NCBI GenBank assembly: GCA_014058105.1
Contig: JACGCM010000560.1
Span: 3,596,001 to 3,660,000, forward strand
Source of the DNA: Kingdonia uniflora
Lineage: Eukaryota; Streptophyta; Magnoliopsida; Ranunculales; Circaeasteraceae
Length of the DNA stretch: 64,000 nucleotides
Reading direction: 5' to 3'
Position 1 is the stretch's first letter; each line of letters opens with the position of its first letter. This document shows positions 23,708-36,011 of this stretch, piece by piece. The notes under the pieces are model-generated. The model worked only from the letters and a program-made list of their open reading frames with translations, was not told the origin of the DNA and made no database searches. A program made the position numbers and the translations under genes.

Positions 23708-24130
23708 TTTTTACAGCTTGGGCAATGGTAGATTATTGCAGAACTTACAAAGGTTATTGATATTTTGCGAGTTTTCTTCCATTTGGTTAGCAATTCGAAA
23801 TTGATGAGACACAACCATTGAGATATTTGTTGGTGTGCCTACATGAAATATGAAGAAGCTAACTGAAAGCATATCACAAGCATTAACTAACTTGAAAGAA
23901 CAACAATCATATAACACATTTTTACAGCTTGGGTATTGGTAGATTATTGCAGAACTTACAAAGGGTATTGATATTTTGCAAGTTTTCTACCATTTGGTTA
24001 GCAATTCGAAAATTGATCAGACACAACCATTAAGATATTTGTTGGTGTGCCTACATGAAATATGAAGAAGCTAATTGAAAGCGTATCACAAGCATTAACT
24101 AACTTGAAAGAACAACAATCATATAACACA
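23708..24130. repeat. Tandem duplication, unit 211 bp
   Basis: Copies start at 23708 and 23919 with TTTTTACAGCTTGGG. Both contain GAACTTACAAAGG, TTGTTGGTGTGCC and GAACAACAATCATATAACAC. They differ at roughly 5 percent of positions. Confidence 0.93.
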
Positions 24131-24854
24131 CTCAGCAAACAAGCATTAACCACAGGATTACGAATTTTTAATCAAAATCATAGTAAAACATTGATATGAA
24201 TAGCGTAGAAAACGGTGTTCCAACACGTAAGATTCAAGGAGAAAAAAATGTGGAAGAAAACCACAACAACACAAATACTCAAACCCTGCACATGATCATT
24301 CCGATATTTCTTGAGCAGAAGAACATGACCGGCCCATTAAGTATAACATCCTACCATCAAAGAGGCCTTTCTTAGAGAAAACTAACTCAAAGCTTTCATT
24401 CGTTTCCATCAAGCTCTCCAGGTAACGCATTTAGATGGAGGGATAAACGCAACGTCCATTGCATCTCCGATAAAAAACCTCACTAGCTCCATTTGTTTTC
24501 CCTTTCCTGAATGATATATATTCACTTCTTTGAAGCGACGCTGTAAATAATTGCGAGAAAGATGCGTCCAGCTCTGATTTGGAATATCTATCAATCTCAT
24601 GGGATTCTCAGTCTAAAACTGAAATCAAGAACACAAGAAAAATCATACAAATGATGGTAGTAAATATATAATATGATTTTTTATTTCAAATAAAAAGTAT
24701 GCTGTATAAATTGAATGGAGAAGAAGAAAAGAACTTCGTATACCTTTAAGGACACAGAGCATGCACTAGAACTCATTCAAAGAACCTCAAAATGAACAGA
24801 GAAACTGAGTATGTGACTAAGTATGCGAACTAATCTCTCTTTACCGCCCACACA
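24131..24854. other. Unidentified stretch with a minus-strand exon-like frame
   Basis: A 63-codon minus-strand frame (24409-24600) reads NQSWTHLSRNYLQRRFKEV and then HSGKGKQMELVRFFIGDA. It looks like a real exon, and is in the same orientation as the FtsH4 fragment beside it, but does not match FtsH4 and is not recognised. Confidence 0.35.
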
Positions 24855-26989
24855 AATTTCTTTGCAAGATCAGCCCTAGAAAATCTAGGTGTTCCTCTCG
24901 CAATGACCATTAGATCCAAATCGTCACCTTTAAGAACATATACATTTTATAATGAAAATTATAGATTAGCAACTTAAGGCGAAGCAGAAATTAAAATTAA
25001 TTTATTGTTCCCTAATTAAAGCATAGTAAAGATTCTGGATATGTCTGTAATTCTGTCACTATGGAGAAACCCCTTTAACTCTTGGAAAACTGTCTATATA
25101 CAAAATCAGAGATGAGAAATAGGAATACCAATTAAACATGTAAAAACATATCTTTAGGTCGAATAAATGCAATCCAGATAATATACTGAAAAGAAGATCT
25201 TGGATCTATCTAAACATTAAAGGAATTAAAGGATACAATATAAGATGCCATCAATAATTGGCTACAACAATACAATACCTATTTATATTGGAAATCTGTT
25301 AATAAAATGCCAAGCAAAAATAAATAAATAAAATTATTTAGTGTGCCACCGACAAGATAGTACAGCAATAATGTGGCGTCTAATTGTGATTGTTAGGCAA
25401 TTGGATAAATCTGAAAGTAATCGTGAATTAATAGTAGTACTGAATTGCTGATTTTGAGTAGTACTCTGGTCGGATGAAAATCATCTTAAAACAAGATGGA
25501 GAATTTTACGACGAGATCCTATCAGCATGTACCTACCATATTTTCATTAAAGAATTATCCAGAAGTCCAATACCATGGTAGTATGGTACTATAAATTTCC
25601 TATAAATAAGTGGCTAATACCTTCGACATATGGGATTCCATAATCTGTCTCCGTTCCTCAACATCTGGATTGGGGACAACAATGTTTCGGTCAAAACATC
25701 CCGGCCTGACAAGTGCTTTGTCTAAAGACTCTGGGAAGTTGGTCGCAGCAATCACAATAATCCCTTCATTTTCCAATACCATGGTAGTATGGTACTATAA
25801 ATTTCCTATAAATAAGTGGCTAATACCTTTGACATATTGGCTTACATAATCTGTCTCCGTTCCTCAACATCTGGATTGGGGACAACAATATTTTAGTCAA
25901 AACGTCCCGGCCTGATAAGTGCTTTGTCTAAAGACTCTGGGAAGTTGGTCGCAGCAATCACAATAATCCCTTCATTTTGTTTAAAACCGTCCGACTCTAC
26001 AAGCAATTGATTCAAAGTCATCTTCATGTATTGTTGATCTTTTGGGTTACGACTCCCACCAATTGCATCTATCTTATCAATGAAGATTATACAAGGATTT
26101 CACTTCTTGGCCGTTGCAAAAAGATCCCTCTCTCTCCTGTCTCCCACACCAACAAACATCTCTTCGAACTCACTGCCACTGCACGAGAAGAAAGGTACTC
26201 CAGCTTCTCCCACAATGGCCCTTTGTCAACATAGTTTTCCCTGTACCTGGTGGACCTACAAGCAAAACACCTTTTGGAAGTTTGCCTCCTAGACGGATGA
26301 ATCGCTGTGACAGAAAGAAAAAGTAAAGGTATAGAGACCAGTTTCAATGAATATATATTGTATAAATATAATTATGCTATCACCACAAAAAATTGGTGAA
26401 AGTAGAACCGCAGTGATAAATGAAATAATTATATAATAACAAAAGGGATGTGCTACCAACTAATTTCGAATCAATAATAACCCACATGAAAACTCTAAAT
26501 ATTTGAATTGTCAAGTAAATTGCGTGCATCTATTTACCTTTGGATCTCGAAGATAATGGACAATTTCTTCTAGCTCAGCTTTAGCCTCATCCACATCCTT
26601 GACATCATTAAACTTTGTGCTGGATTCCATGCTAGGCTGTACTTCTTCGTTCAACCCCAGCCCTAAAATATACTATCAAAGACAAACCACTTAATCAATT
26701 TTAGAAGTGTATTTGAAACAAATTCTGGATCACTAGATGAAACATCTAAAAATTATCAACCAGAATCCAATACCTTTACTTATTCCTCTATACTCAATTA
26801 GCGCTCCAACACCTGAAATTAGGAGAAAGGCTAGAGCAATAGCTCGGAATGTACACCATAACTGCTCTTTGAACTGCCCACCTTCTGATGTCACCATATG
26901 AAGCGGGGCACTAGCCATTCCAAGGGCACCATCTTTTGCAGACTTTCCTGGATTCCTCAAAGCTGAAAGGCCACCAATACTTTCAACCT
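24855..26989 (-). pseudogene. FTSH4: FtsH4-like mitochondrial i-AAA protease, internal exon fragments
   Basis: Read right to left, exon 26989-26774 gives GALGMASAPLHMVTSEGGQF, then a membrane segment (AIALAFLLISGVGALIE) and RGISKG. Exon 26662-26538 gives LGLNEEVQPSMESSTKFNDV through EEIVHYLRDPK. Exon 26304-25827 gives [20 protein letters not shown] (Walker A intact), then frameshifts, then [19 protein letters not shown] and [12 protein letters not shown] last piece near 24932-24855 gives DLDLMVIARGTPRFSRADLA. FtsH4 is an ATP-dependent zinc protease of the inner mitochondrial membrane. Here the N-terminus and the HExxH protease domain are missing, so it cannot function. Splice sites are retained. 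Part of the AAA exon is tandemly duplicated. Confidence 0.92.
25567..25978. repeat. Tandem duplication of part of the FtsH4 AAA exon, unit 206 bp
   Basis: CCAATACCATGGTAGTATGG starts both copies (25567 and 25773). Each includes the exon's 3' end (ATNFPES to MSKV on the minus strand), its splice donor and about 50 bp of intron. Copy 1 keeps [11 protein letters not shown]; copy 2 has a stop in that block. Confidence 0.95.
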
Positions 26990-27073
26990 CTACAAATAAA
27001 TTCTGATTTTCTCCTCTCCTTTCTCTGATATTGACAGTACATGTTTATATTTCTTTTTGGACATTTTTGTTAG

Positions 27074-27364
27074 GCAAGTCCACATACACCGGGGAGTGGA
27101 TACGTTTTGTTGCATCATGTGATGGAGAAACCGATGGTGATCGCAGTGTTTGGTCGTATGTATCTCACCCCTAGGTTGTATTTTACTATTCATCTTCCTA
27201 TGTCTACCAACTCTTTGAACCATGATGCCAACAAATCTTGTCTTAAAAGTGTTACTAAAAGTGATATCTGTTGTAGGTATTTTGACGGTGTGATGGGCGC
27301 AGCATCGTTAGCTATAAGCAATGCTGCCACTGAAGCTGGTGCGCATATTGTAACAGATGTGGAG
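27074..27364 (+). pseudogene. PYROXD2-like FAD oxidoreductase, two exon fragments
   Basis: Exon A (about 27074-27159) gives SGYVLLHHVM in one frame, then ETDGDRSVWSY in the next, so a single-base shift lies between them. Exon B (27277-27364) gives GVMGAASLAISNAATEAGAH followed by IVTDVE, then a GTATAT donor. This matches the plant pyridine nucleotide-disulfide oxidoreductase domain protein 2 family (phytoene-desaturase-like flavoproteins; physiological substrate in plants uncertain). Only about 55 residues are present. The following intron is interrupted 29 bp downstream by solo LTR 2. Confidence 0.72.
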
Positions 27365-27743
27365 GTATATTTGCGCATACTTCTTACTGTTACTGTAATG
27401 ACCCGGATTTTATTTATTTATTTATTATTATTAATTATTATTATTATTGTTATTCATGTATTAGTATTCCGTTATGCTTCCGCACATTGTTTCCTATTTG
27501 GCAGGTAGTGTGTTCTTCATTTCGGTAGTTGTTGGCAGAGGAGGTTGAGTTGTGATTCTGTGGTTTCGGTGGTTGTTTGGCGGAGGAGGTGAGTTGTGTT
27601 TGGGAGCCCGTAGTTGGCTTGAGGTTTGTTGTTGTTATTGTGTTTGTGGTGGGGTATGATCCGGAAGTGATCCGTGGCCTTTTTCTGAGTTTCCGTCAGT
27701 TTTTGTTGGGTGAAATCTTTTGTCAGCTTTCTGCTCTTTTCTA

Positions 27744-28011
27744 TTCGAACAAGCCTTGTTTTGTTCGAATATGTTTCTCCCTGATCATTTATATTTGAAC
27801 AACATCTTTTCTGTTCGAATAGATACCTATCTGCCTCATTTTATTCGAATAGACATTTTTCTGTTCGAATAGAATTATATTTGCCTTGTTTTATTCGAAT
27901 AGAACATTTTATGTTCGAATAAGATTCTCGGGTGAATAGTGTTTTCTGCACTGATTCATTTTATTCGAACAAGATGGTTTCTGTTCGAATAACTTTTGTT
28001 TTCTGTTCGAA
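27744..28011 (+). promoter_or_regulatory. Array of ten TTCGAA palindromes upstream of the LTR 2 TATA box
   Basis: TTCGAA occurs ten times in 268 bp, mostly as TTATTCGAATA or CTGTTCGAATA, plus one decayed TTTGAAC. It lies 90-360 bp upstream of the TATA box. LTR 4 has two (50858, 50878) with degenerate neighbours, and LTR 5 has two (63910, 63922), each upstream of its TATA box. A transcription-factor or enhancer role is inference. Confidence 0.55.
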
Positions 28012-28100
28012 CAGAGACACGTTTTGGCGACCAGGTTGGGCCTTTTCCTTGTGATCTTGGCCGTTGGTTTGCCTCAAGATGTGTGTGGGCCTTTAGGGTT

Positions 28101-28107
28101 TATATAA
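28101..28107 (+). promoter_or_regulatory. LTR 2 TATA box
   Basis: TATATAA followed by a CT-rich leader, at the equivalent place to the TATA box of LTR 1. Confidence 0.6.
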
Positions 28108-31100
28108 CCCATTTCACCTCAGATTTCATTTTTCTCTCTTTCTCTCCAATCCTCTCCTCTCTCGCTCGCTGATTAGTCGCGATTCCTTGCCGAGTTCAGT
28201 CGCGCTTTTTCCGGTGAGTAATTTCCCTATCCCTCTCTCTGATTATCGATTTAATTTCGTTGTGGTGGAACCTTGTGGTTTGGGTGTTGTAGGGTTTGAG
28301 ATTGGGGTTTGATTTTAGGGTTTCACGATTGGGTTTTCGCTGAGATTACGGAGTTGTGATTTCTTCCAGGTGTTGGGGTGGTGCTGGTTTGCCGTTGCCC
28401 TGTTGATTTGGTTTGGCTGTTTGCCTGTGGTATAGCGGTTGGGTTGTCCTGTGATTCAGATAGATTGTCTGCAAGATGCCGTTGCTGGTGCATTGGGTTG
28501 CTTTGCTTGGATTGGATATCGTGAGCATTGTATCAGGCGAGTTTTATCTTCCTGAGTAACTAGATTATTATGCTAATTCGTGAGTTATAGAAATGCATAG
28601 TTTAGTATATCTATATCTGTGATTAGGTTAGTATATGGGTTAATGGCTTAAGACACCTTTACGGGTTATCCATTTAGCATACTTTAGGCGAGAATACTCA
28701 AGGGTTTGATACATTAATAAAACCCGTGACAATGTGAGTTTAGCTACTTGATAGAACTTGTAGGTTATGGTTAGTCATAAGTAGTTGTTCTCAGTTGTCG
28801 TCGATGTGACGATAACTCATGAGATTCATCTTTGACCGATTTCATTAAAGGTGGTTATCTTGAATTTTTTCTTCGTTGAGGTTGAGAATAAAGGCATTTC
28901 TCAGTGTGTTGCGACAATTCTGCGTCGCTAATTTATATATAATATATAGAGTATGAAATTGTTGGTTAGTTATTAAGGTGCCTAGCCTATTTCTTGGCAC
29001 TAGTAATTAAGTTCGGATATTAGTAGATACACATGGACGATACGTGGTATAGTCGTTATTCTTATTAGATAGTATAGTTTACAGATTATAGTTATCCCTT
29101 ATAGTTATAACATTTTAGTTTGTGTAGTATGTGGTTCTTGGTTCCTTGATAGTCTTGGAGCGGTATAGCTTCCATAAGACATGGTCTTTGGTTTGGGGCT
29201 CATCCTCTTATATGTTCTTATCTTGATTAGTTTTAGGATTATCCTAGGTGTGCTCTGTATTCTCATGGCCTGGTCCATGAGAGATGTCGTTGATTTGGAG
29301 TCTATTTGGAATGATAGATTCCATGTTGGAGTGCGGTGTCTCCTGGACTGTTAGCTGTTGGTGGTGGATAGACAGTTCGTCCTTAATACTTGGTTGTGGT
29401 ATTGAGCATCTGATAGTTTGCCTTAGAATTATTTGCCTTATCGTGTTGTGACATTTATTGTCTTCATGATTCTTAGAGCTAGTAGAGCTTACTCGTTAAG
29501 CCTTCCTTCCCTTGGTGTGAGGCTTGTAGGGCTGTGTTCCCTTCCGTCATCTAGGAAGCAGTGAGGCAGCATGGCGTTCATGAGTCTTTGACCTTGACGC
29601 CAGGTTATTTTGTAAAGTTGTATTGTCACCCGTGATGTTGGAATCTGCTGGTCTCCTATTACATCAGTTCGTGGAGACTATCGCCATTGATGTGCTTGTG
29701 GAGACTGTCGCCATTGATGTTGTCGCCTGGTGGGTTCCTGTACATCCGATCTGGAAACTTATGTACATGGTTGTTAGGGGATTGTGATGCAGCTTTGTTC
29801 TTGGGGATTGCAGACTACTTGTCGGACACTTGTAGGTTATCCTGTGTGTACTAGTCTGTGTTGATAGCTAGGGTACACTAGCGCTTGATGATGATCATGT
29901 TGCTTTAGGAGATCTCTAGTGACTGACGTTGATTTGATGTGGTGACGGTTAAGTTACTTTTTCATCTATGTATAGATGGTGTAACTGAGTCACGGATAGC
30001 ATCTGTGTTTAGCATTGTTTACCACGCTCAGAGGCAGGTGGTTATCCTGTGTGTAGTGCCGGGTTGACGGTAGTTGTGTTTTAGTCTTTAGGATCTTGCT
30101 CACATTTGTAGATAAAATATTCTCCTTATCTTATTGAGATCGAATACATAAATGACCGTGACACCGTTTATCATTGTTGAGGTTGGAATAACCTGGATTG
30201 TAAATAGTAAGGACGTTGGCTCATTGGGGTTGAAATACTCTGTGTGCACCCTGATCAGGTGGTGATGTAGTACCCTGTTAGCCGTGGTCGGGCTTAGATA
30301 GATCGTACCTTTGTATCCAATAATGATCTCTTTAAGGTAATTTTCTTCTCTGGTAGTTGTCAACCCACCTTAATTTTTTGGGTCTAGTTTATCGGGTTGA
30401 CATTTCCAAATCATTCTGCATCGCATCATATCATTACACACATATCATTGCATCTCTGAATATTCTCTATTCATAGGTTCTTCTGTTAGAAATCTTTAAC
30501 CTATCTGCATTAAAATCATTGTAGAATCCTTAGTATTTGGGATAATGGTGGGATTATCCTTTTTATCATATCATCATCATAGCATAACATTTGTATTTGG
30601 GATAATTATGGGATTATCCTAGTTCATCATATTTTTCTTCTCTTATCTAAATTCTTCTTCTCCTATTTGATTTACTGTAGCCTTAGCTTTCCTCTTCTCT
30701 TTGCATCTATTCCTCTTTCTTCTGTATTTAATATTTTTATTAGGTTATTTAGTCTTGCTGGTTGCTGTGAGCTTTTGGCTGGTATCCGGTTGTGGGCGAT
30801 CTCGTTTAGCTTATTATAACTTCAGGGTTGTGCCTGGTTGGGGTTTGGATAACCCTGTTGAATTGTAGTTGGCCAAGGGTTGTTCACCCCCCGTGTGTTA
30901 TTTGCATTTTTGAGGTAGGTTAGTTGCGTGCGGCGTTGAGGGCCACAGTCGTGATTGGGGTGTAGTTGTAGTCCGTGTGATTGAAGTGTAATTTATAGTC
31001 TTAGCACTCCTTCACAATATGCTTATATATATACATATGGCTTAATTTATTTAGATATATTAGACTAATTATATATCTATTAGATATTTATTATACATCA

Positions 31101-31546
31101 TTGGTATATCTATTACTTATCATTAATAATTATTATATCTTAATATTATTATATTCATCTCATTAGTTGTTATAATTGTTTAGCTTATTTGGGGAGTTTG
31201 TGAGCCGTGGTTTGCTCACTCTCGCATAACAACATTCCAGGTTTAGAGTTGCTGCAGTGGTGATCCTTGAAGAGCTGTAGCTAAAGGCTTGTTGCTCTGT
31301 TATTATTTTGGGTCCTTAGTTTGTGGTTATAACCGGCTGAGGTTTGTAGAATCTTTCGTTTAGATATTTATCAGTTGCTTCCGCATTTCTTTCTCTGATG
31401 CTTTGCTAAGTGAATGACTGAGCCTGAATTTGTCTATGGCTCAGTTGTTTGTGGGGTAAATCGGTTAGATTCCCCGACATGCACATCCTCGAATCTCAGT
31501 AATTTGTCTAGCAACCGATTATTGGATTTTGGGGAATGACAGTTAC

Positions 31547-31862
31547 TTAGCCATGCTACTATATCTCGATTATTGCATAAACTAAAAAAGATACCTATGT
31601 CATTATTAACATTCTTCAGATGTTATCATGGTTCAGAATATCCAAGAAAACTCAAACATTTCTTTTGTGTATCATTATTCAGTATATATCATGATATATC
31701 TACTCATGATATATTTCACTCTATTTATGCATCCTTTTTAAATAAAAAAATTCTAAATTATTTTACGATATATTGGCTGCTATATCGCGGCAATATATAA
31801 TTTTATTGGTGCTTTTGACAGACACAAAATTTAGTCAGAAAATGATATTTTGAACCATGAAT
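31547..31862. other. Host-side sequence between LTR 2 and LTR 3
   Basis: These 316 bp of AT-rich, intron-like sequence probably continue the intron interrupted at 27393. No exon is recognised. Confidence 0.4.
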
Positions 31863-32575
31863 TGTCACGCCCCAAAATCCAGTAATCGGTAGCTAGACCA
31901 ATTACTGAGATTCGAGGATGTGCAGGTCGGGGGATCCAAAGATTCGCCCCACGACCAACCGAGCCGTAGATAAATTCTGGCTTAGTCATTCACAATAGTA
32001 TCACAACAGAGTAATAAGGAAAATAGAAACAGCAGAAGACTAAGATAATAAAATCTAAACGTAAGATTCTACAAACCTCTACGCAACAAGCCCAACTGCA
32101 ATAAAAGGAGATTGAGCCTCCAGCTCAGCTCCCTAAAGATAACAATAACATAAACTAAAACTTGAAACAACCTGCCACTGAAAGGGGGATGCGAGAGTAA
32201 GCAAACAACGAGCTCACTAACTCCCAAGAATAGCTAAACGATTATACTAACCAATGAGATGGATATAATAATGATAATAGGATATAATAATATCTAACGA
32301 TAAAAAAATATATATCTAAATATATACAGGATGCCTAATAGGTATCTAATAGGTACATAACTAGCCTAATGATTAAATGTAACTATACTATAATTATACA
32401 TACACATCTCGAGTAAAGGAGTGCTAAGACTATAACTACACTCTAGATCCATGGACTACTAACTGCACTCTAATCACTACCGTGGCCCGAAGCGCCACAA
32501 ACGACTAACCTGCCTCAAAAATACAATCACACACGAGGGTAAACAACCCTCAGCCAACTACAATCCAACCGGGTT
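31863..32575 (-). repeat. Left arm of the LTR palindrome
   Basis: 713 bp, inverted relative to 35290-36006, about 90-95 percent identical by eye. Confidence 0.88.
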
Positions 32576-35289
32576 ATCCAAACCCCAACCAGACACAACC
32601 CCGAAGATATCATCAGCTAAGCGAGATCGTCCACAACCAGATACCAGTCTAAAGCTCATAGCAACCAACCAGACTAGTTAACCTATTAAATTACTTGGAT
32701 ACAGAAGATGGAGGAATAGATACAGAGAGGAGAGGAATCGATGCAGAAGGAAGATAAATCTAATTACACCATAAATCATTTAGGAGAAGAAGAATTTAAT
32801 AAGCGGAGAAGAATATGAGGAACTAGGATAATCCCATAATTATCCCAATACAGTGATATGTTATGATGATGATATGATGGAATGAGATAATCTTATGATT
32901 ATCCCAAGTGCAGAAGATTCTATTTTAAACGTAATACAGAAAGGGTTAAGGATTTCTATCAGAAGAACCTACAAATAAGGAAGTATGCAGAGATGCAATG
33001 ATATGCTTGATGATGCTGATGATGTAGAATGATTTAGCGATGTCAACCCAAAGGGCTAGCCCCCATGACTAAAGTGGGCTAACAACTGCCGAAAAAGGAT
33101 TTAACTTACCGAATATTGTTGGATACAAGGGTATGATGTACTGCACTAGCTCGACCAGACTAAAGGATATTACCTCAATCTATCAAATCCCACAGAGCCA
33201 ACATCCAAACTATATTTACATTTCGAGGCATTTTAACCTCCCGGATAAGCCCTCTACCGGATAGTAAATACCGTCTCATACCATCCCACACTCTCGAATG
33301 GGTGACTAGGTATAATAGTATCCATCCTGGACCCACCTTCTATTTTAACCCTATTTAAGGAATCCCTGAACCTCTCTAGGGTCAGCCGATGCAGAGTTAT
33401 TTATGTATCCAATCGCAGTAAGATATGGAGAGAATATATTATTTATGGATGTGAGCAAAAATTCTAAAGACTGAAACACAACTGTTGTTAGCACAGCCAG
33501 TACACAATTGAATAACCACCTGCCTGAGAGCGTGGCAACCAAAACTAACACAGATGCCTTTCTGTGACTCAGTTGCACCATCTAAACCTAGATGAAACAA
33601 CAACTTAACCGTCACGACATATAAACAACATCAGTCTCTAAGATTCCTTAAAGCGATATGATTACCATCAAATGCTACAGTACTCTAGCTGTCAACACAG
33701 ACTAGTACTCATGGGGTGACCTACAAGTGTCCAACAAGTAGTTAGCAATCCCCAATAACAGAAATGCCTCACAATCCTCCTAATCATGTATATAAGTCTC
33801 CAATACGGATGTACAAGAACCGGATTCAACAGGAGGTTTCAGCCGCATTCCAACATCTCGGGTGACCTACAACTTCATAAACCACCTGGCTCAGCCGCGT
33901 ACCTTACTGTACCATGCTGTCTCGCTGCCTCCTAGATGACGGAAGGGAACACAACCCTAACAGCCTCATCCTGGAAAAGGAAGGCTTACGAGTAAGCACT
34001 ATTATCTCTAAGAATCATGAGGACAATAAGTATCACAGCACGATAAGCAAACAATCTTAAGGCAAACTATCAGAAGTTCAACATCCTCGACCAACCATCA
34101 CGGACAAGCCGTTTGCTCACCACCAACAACTAACAGTCCAGGAGATACCACACTCCCACATGGAATCCAGCATTCCAAACAACCATCTATCACAACGATA
34201 GTGCTCAAGGACTAGGCCTCGAGAACACAGAGTACACCTAGACTAGTCCTAAGACTAATCAAAACCATAGCAGGTAAGAGGACGAGCTCCGAATCGAAGA
34301 CCATGTCTTACTGAAGCTATGTCGCCCAAAAGACTATCGAGGAACCAGGTCCAACAACTAAACTAACCAAGGTGCTATACTATAAGGTGAGAACTATAGT
34401 CTCTGAACTATACTATCTCATAAGGATAGCGGCTCAACCACATGCCGTCCATACATTTCCACTAATAGCCAAACCTAGTTACTAGTACCCTGAAACAAGT
34501 TGGGCACCCTAATAACTAACCAACAATACCATACTCAATATATTATATATATAAAGTGACGCTGAGGCATCGCAACACACCGCGGAATGCCTTTGTTCTC
34601 AACCTCAACGAAGAAAAGATTCGCAATAATCATCTACGATGAAATCGGTCTAAGAGGAATCTCAGAAGTCATCGTCACATCGACGATAACAGAGAAATAA
34701 CTACCTTTGACTAACCATATCCTACAAGTTCTATATAGTAGATAAACTTACATTGTCGCGGGTTTTACTAACTTATCAAACCCTTAAATACTCTCGTCTA
34801 AGGTATGCTAAACGGATATCCCGTGAATGTGTCGTAAGCAATTAACCCATATACTAACATACTCACGGTAATAAACATGATAAATAATGTGATACAATAA
34901 CTCACAAATCAATATAATGGTCTAGTTATTAAGGAAGATAAAACTCGCCTGATAAAACCACGCTCGGAACGACAATCTCGGTGAAATTGTCTAAACAGCA
35001 CCCCAACAGAAATGTGCTCTGGGAATCTACTTCTGGAACTCCAAATCAATCACAGAAAGGACTAGGAGCACCACAACATCAACCACTATCAAGGCTCAGA
35101 ACCCAATCGCAATTCCAACTAAGGATACCCGTCCGAAACTGCGTTTCAGTTCAGCGCCACATTCGAATCAGCACCACAAACTGTAGTAAAATCACCAATC
35201 CACCACGCTACGCTACGCTACTCTGATCACCCACAACCCATTAAGATATACCACTTTAAGCCCACTGAGTCAGCCGCCTAATAATCACG

Positions 35290-36006
35290 AACCCGGTTGG
35301 ATTGTAGTTGGCCGAGGGTTGTTTACCCTCGTGTGTGATTGTATTTCTGAGGTAGGTTAGTCGTTTCTGGCGCTACGGGCCACGGTAGTGATTAGAGTAT
35401 AGTTAGTAGTCCTTGAGACTGGAGTGTAGTTTTAGTCTTAGCACTCCTTTGCTTGAGATGTGTATGTATAATTATAGTATAGTTACATTTAATCATTAGG
35501 CTAGTTATGTACCTATTAGATACCTATTAGGCATCCTGTATATATTTAGATATATATATTGTTTATCGTTAGATATTATTATATCATATTATCATTATTA
35601 TATCCATCTCATTGGTTAGTATAATCGTTTAGCTATTCTTGGGAGTTAGTGAGCTCGTTGTTTGCTCACTCTCGCATCCCCTTTCAGTGGCAGGCTGTTT
35701 CAGGTTTTAGTCTATGTTGTGGTGATCTTTTGTGAGCTGAGCTGGAGGCTCAATCTCCAGTTATTATAGTTGGGCCTACTGCGTAGAGGTTTGTAGATTC
35801 GTACGTTTAGATTTTGTTATCTTAGTCTTCCGCTGTTACTATTTTTTTCCTTATTACTCTGTGGTGATACTATTGTGAATGACTGAGCCGGAATTTGTCT
35901 ACGGCTCGGTCGTTCGTGGGGCAAATCTTTGGATTCCCCTGACCTGCACATCCTTAAATCTCAGTAATTGGTCTAGCTACCAATTTCTAGATTTTAGGGC
36001 GTGACA
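35290..36006 (+). repeat. Right arm of the LTR palindrome
   Basis: 717 bp in forward LTR orientation, ending in the three stem-loops and GTGACA. Confidence 0.88.
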
Positions 36007-36011
36007 TGAAT

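Larger units (their letters stand above)
27394..31541 (+). mobile_element. Solo LTR 2 of the long-LTR family
   Basis: Starts TGTAATGACCCGG and ends GGGGAATGACA, flanked by perfect 5-bp target duplications GTTAC (27389-27393 and 31542-31546). It is 4,148 bp with no internal domain. It aligns with LTRs 1 and 3 and keeps the block near 29500-30200 that LTR 1 lost. The U3 part has an AAT-type microsatellite at 27412-27450 and an array of TTCGAA motifs, then a TATA box at 28101-28107. The U5 part keeps all three conserved stem-loops, including a perfect ACTGAGCC/GGCTCAGT stem at 31417-31445. It inserted into the PYROXD2-like fragment. Confidence 0.9.
31863..36006. mobile_element. Palindromic LTR insertion with two 3' (U5) ends
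   Basis: The left end TGTCACGCCCC is the reverse complement of the family 3' end. The right end GGGCGTGACA is that same 3' end in the forward sense. Bases 31863-35289 are a minus-strand LTR truncated at its 5' side (equivalent to LTR 1 from about 10290 onward). Bases 35290-36006 are a plus-strand copy of the last 717 bp. A perfect 5-bp duplication TGAAT flanks the whole (31858-31862 and 36007-36011), so it integrated, or at least sits, as one unit. The two parts meet at AACCC (35290-35294), a microhomology present in both parents. The arms share variants absent from LTR 1, for example AGATACC and CATCCTG near the TATATATTTAGA block. Confidence 0.88.

Noticed and set aside
25610..26326. Plus-strand frames opposite the FtsH4 fragment
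   Set aside because: They are antisense shadows of the minus-strand AAA exon.
31863..36006. Interpretation as a foldback or MITE-type DNA transposon
   Set aside because: Terminal inverted repeats fit superficially, but the arms and the centre are all LTR sequence of the family seen at 9078 and 27394.
27394..36006. Interpretation of LTR 2 and LTR 3 as the two LTRs of one element
   Set aside because: Each has its own target duplication (GTTAC and TGAAT), and the 316 bp between them has no retrotransposon coding sequence.
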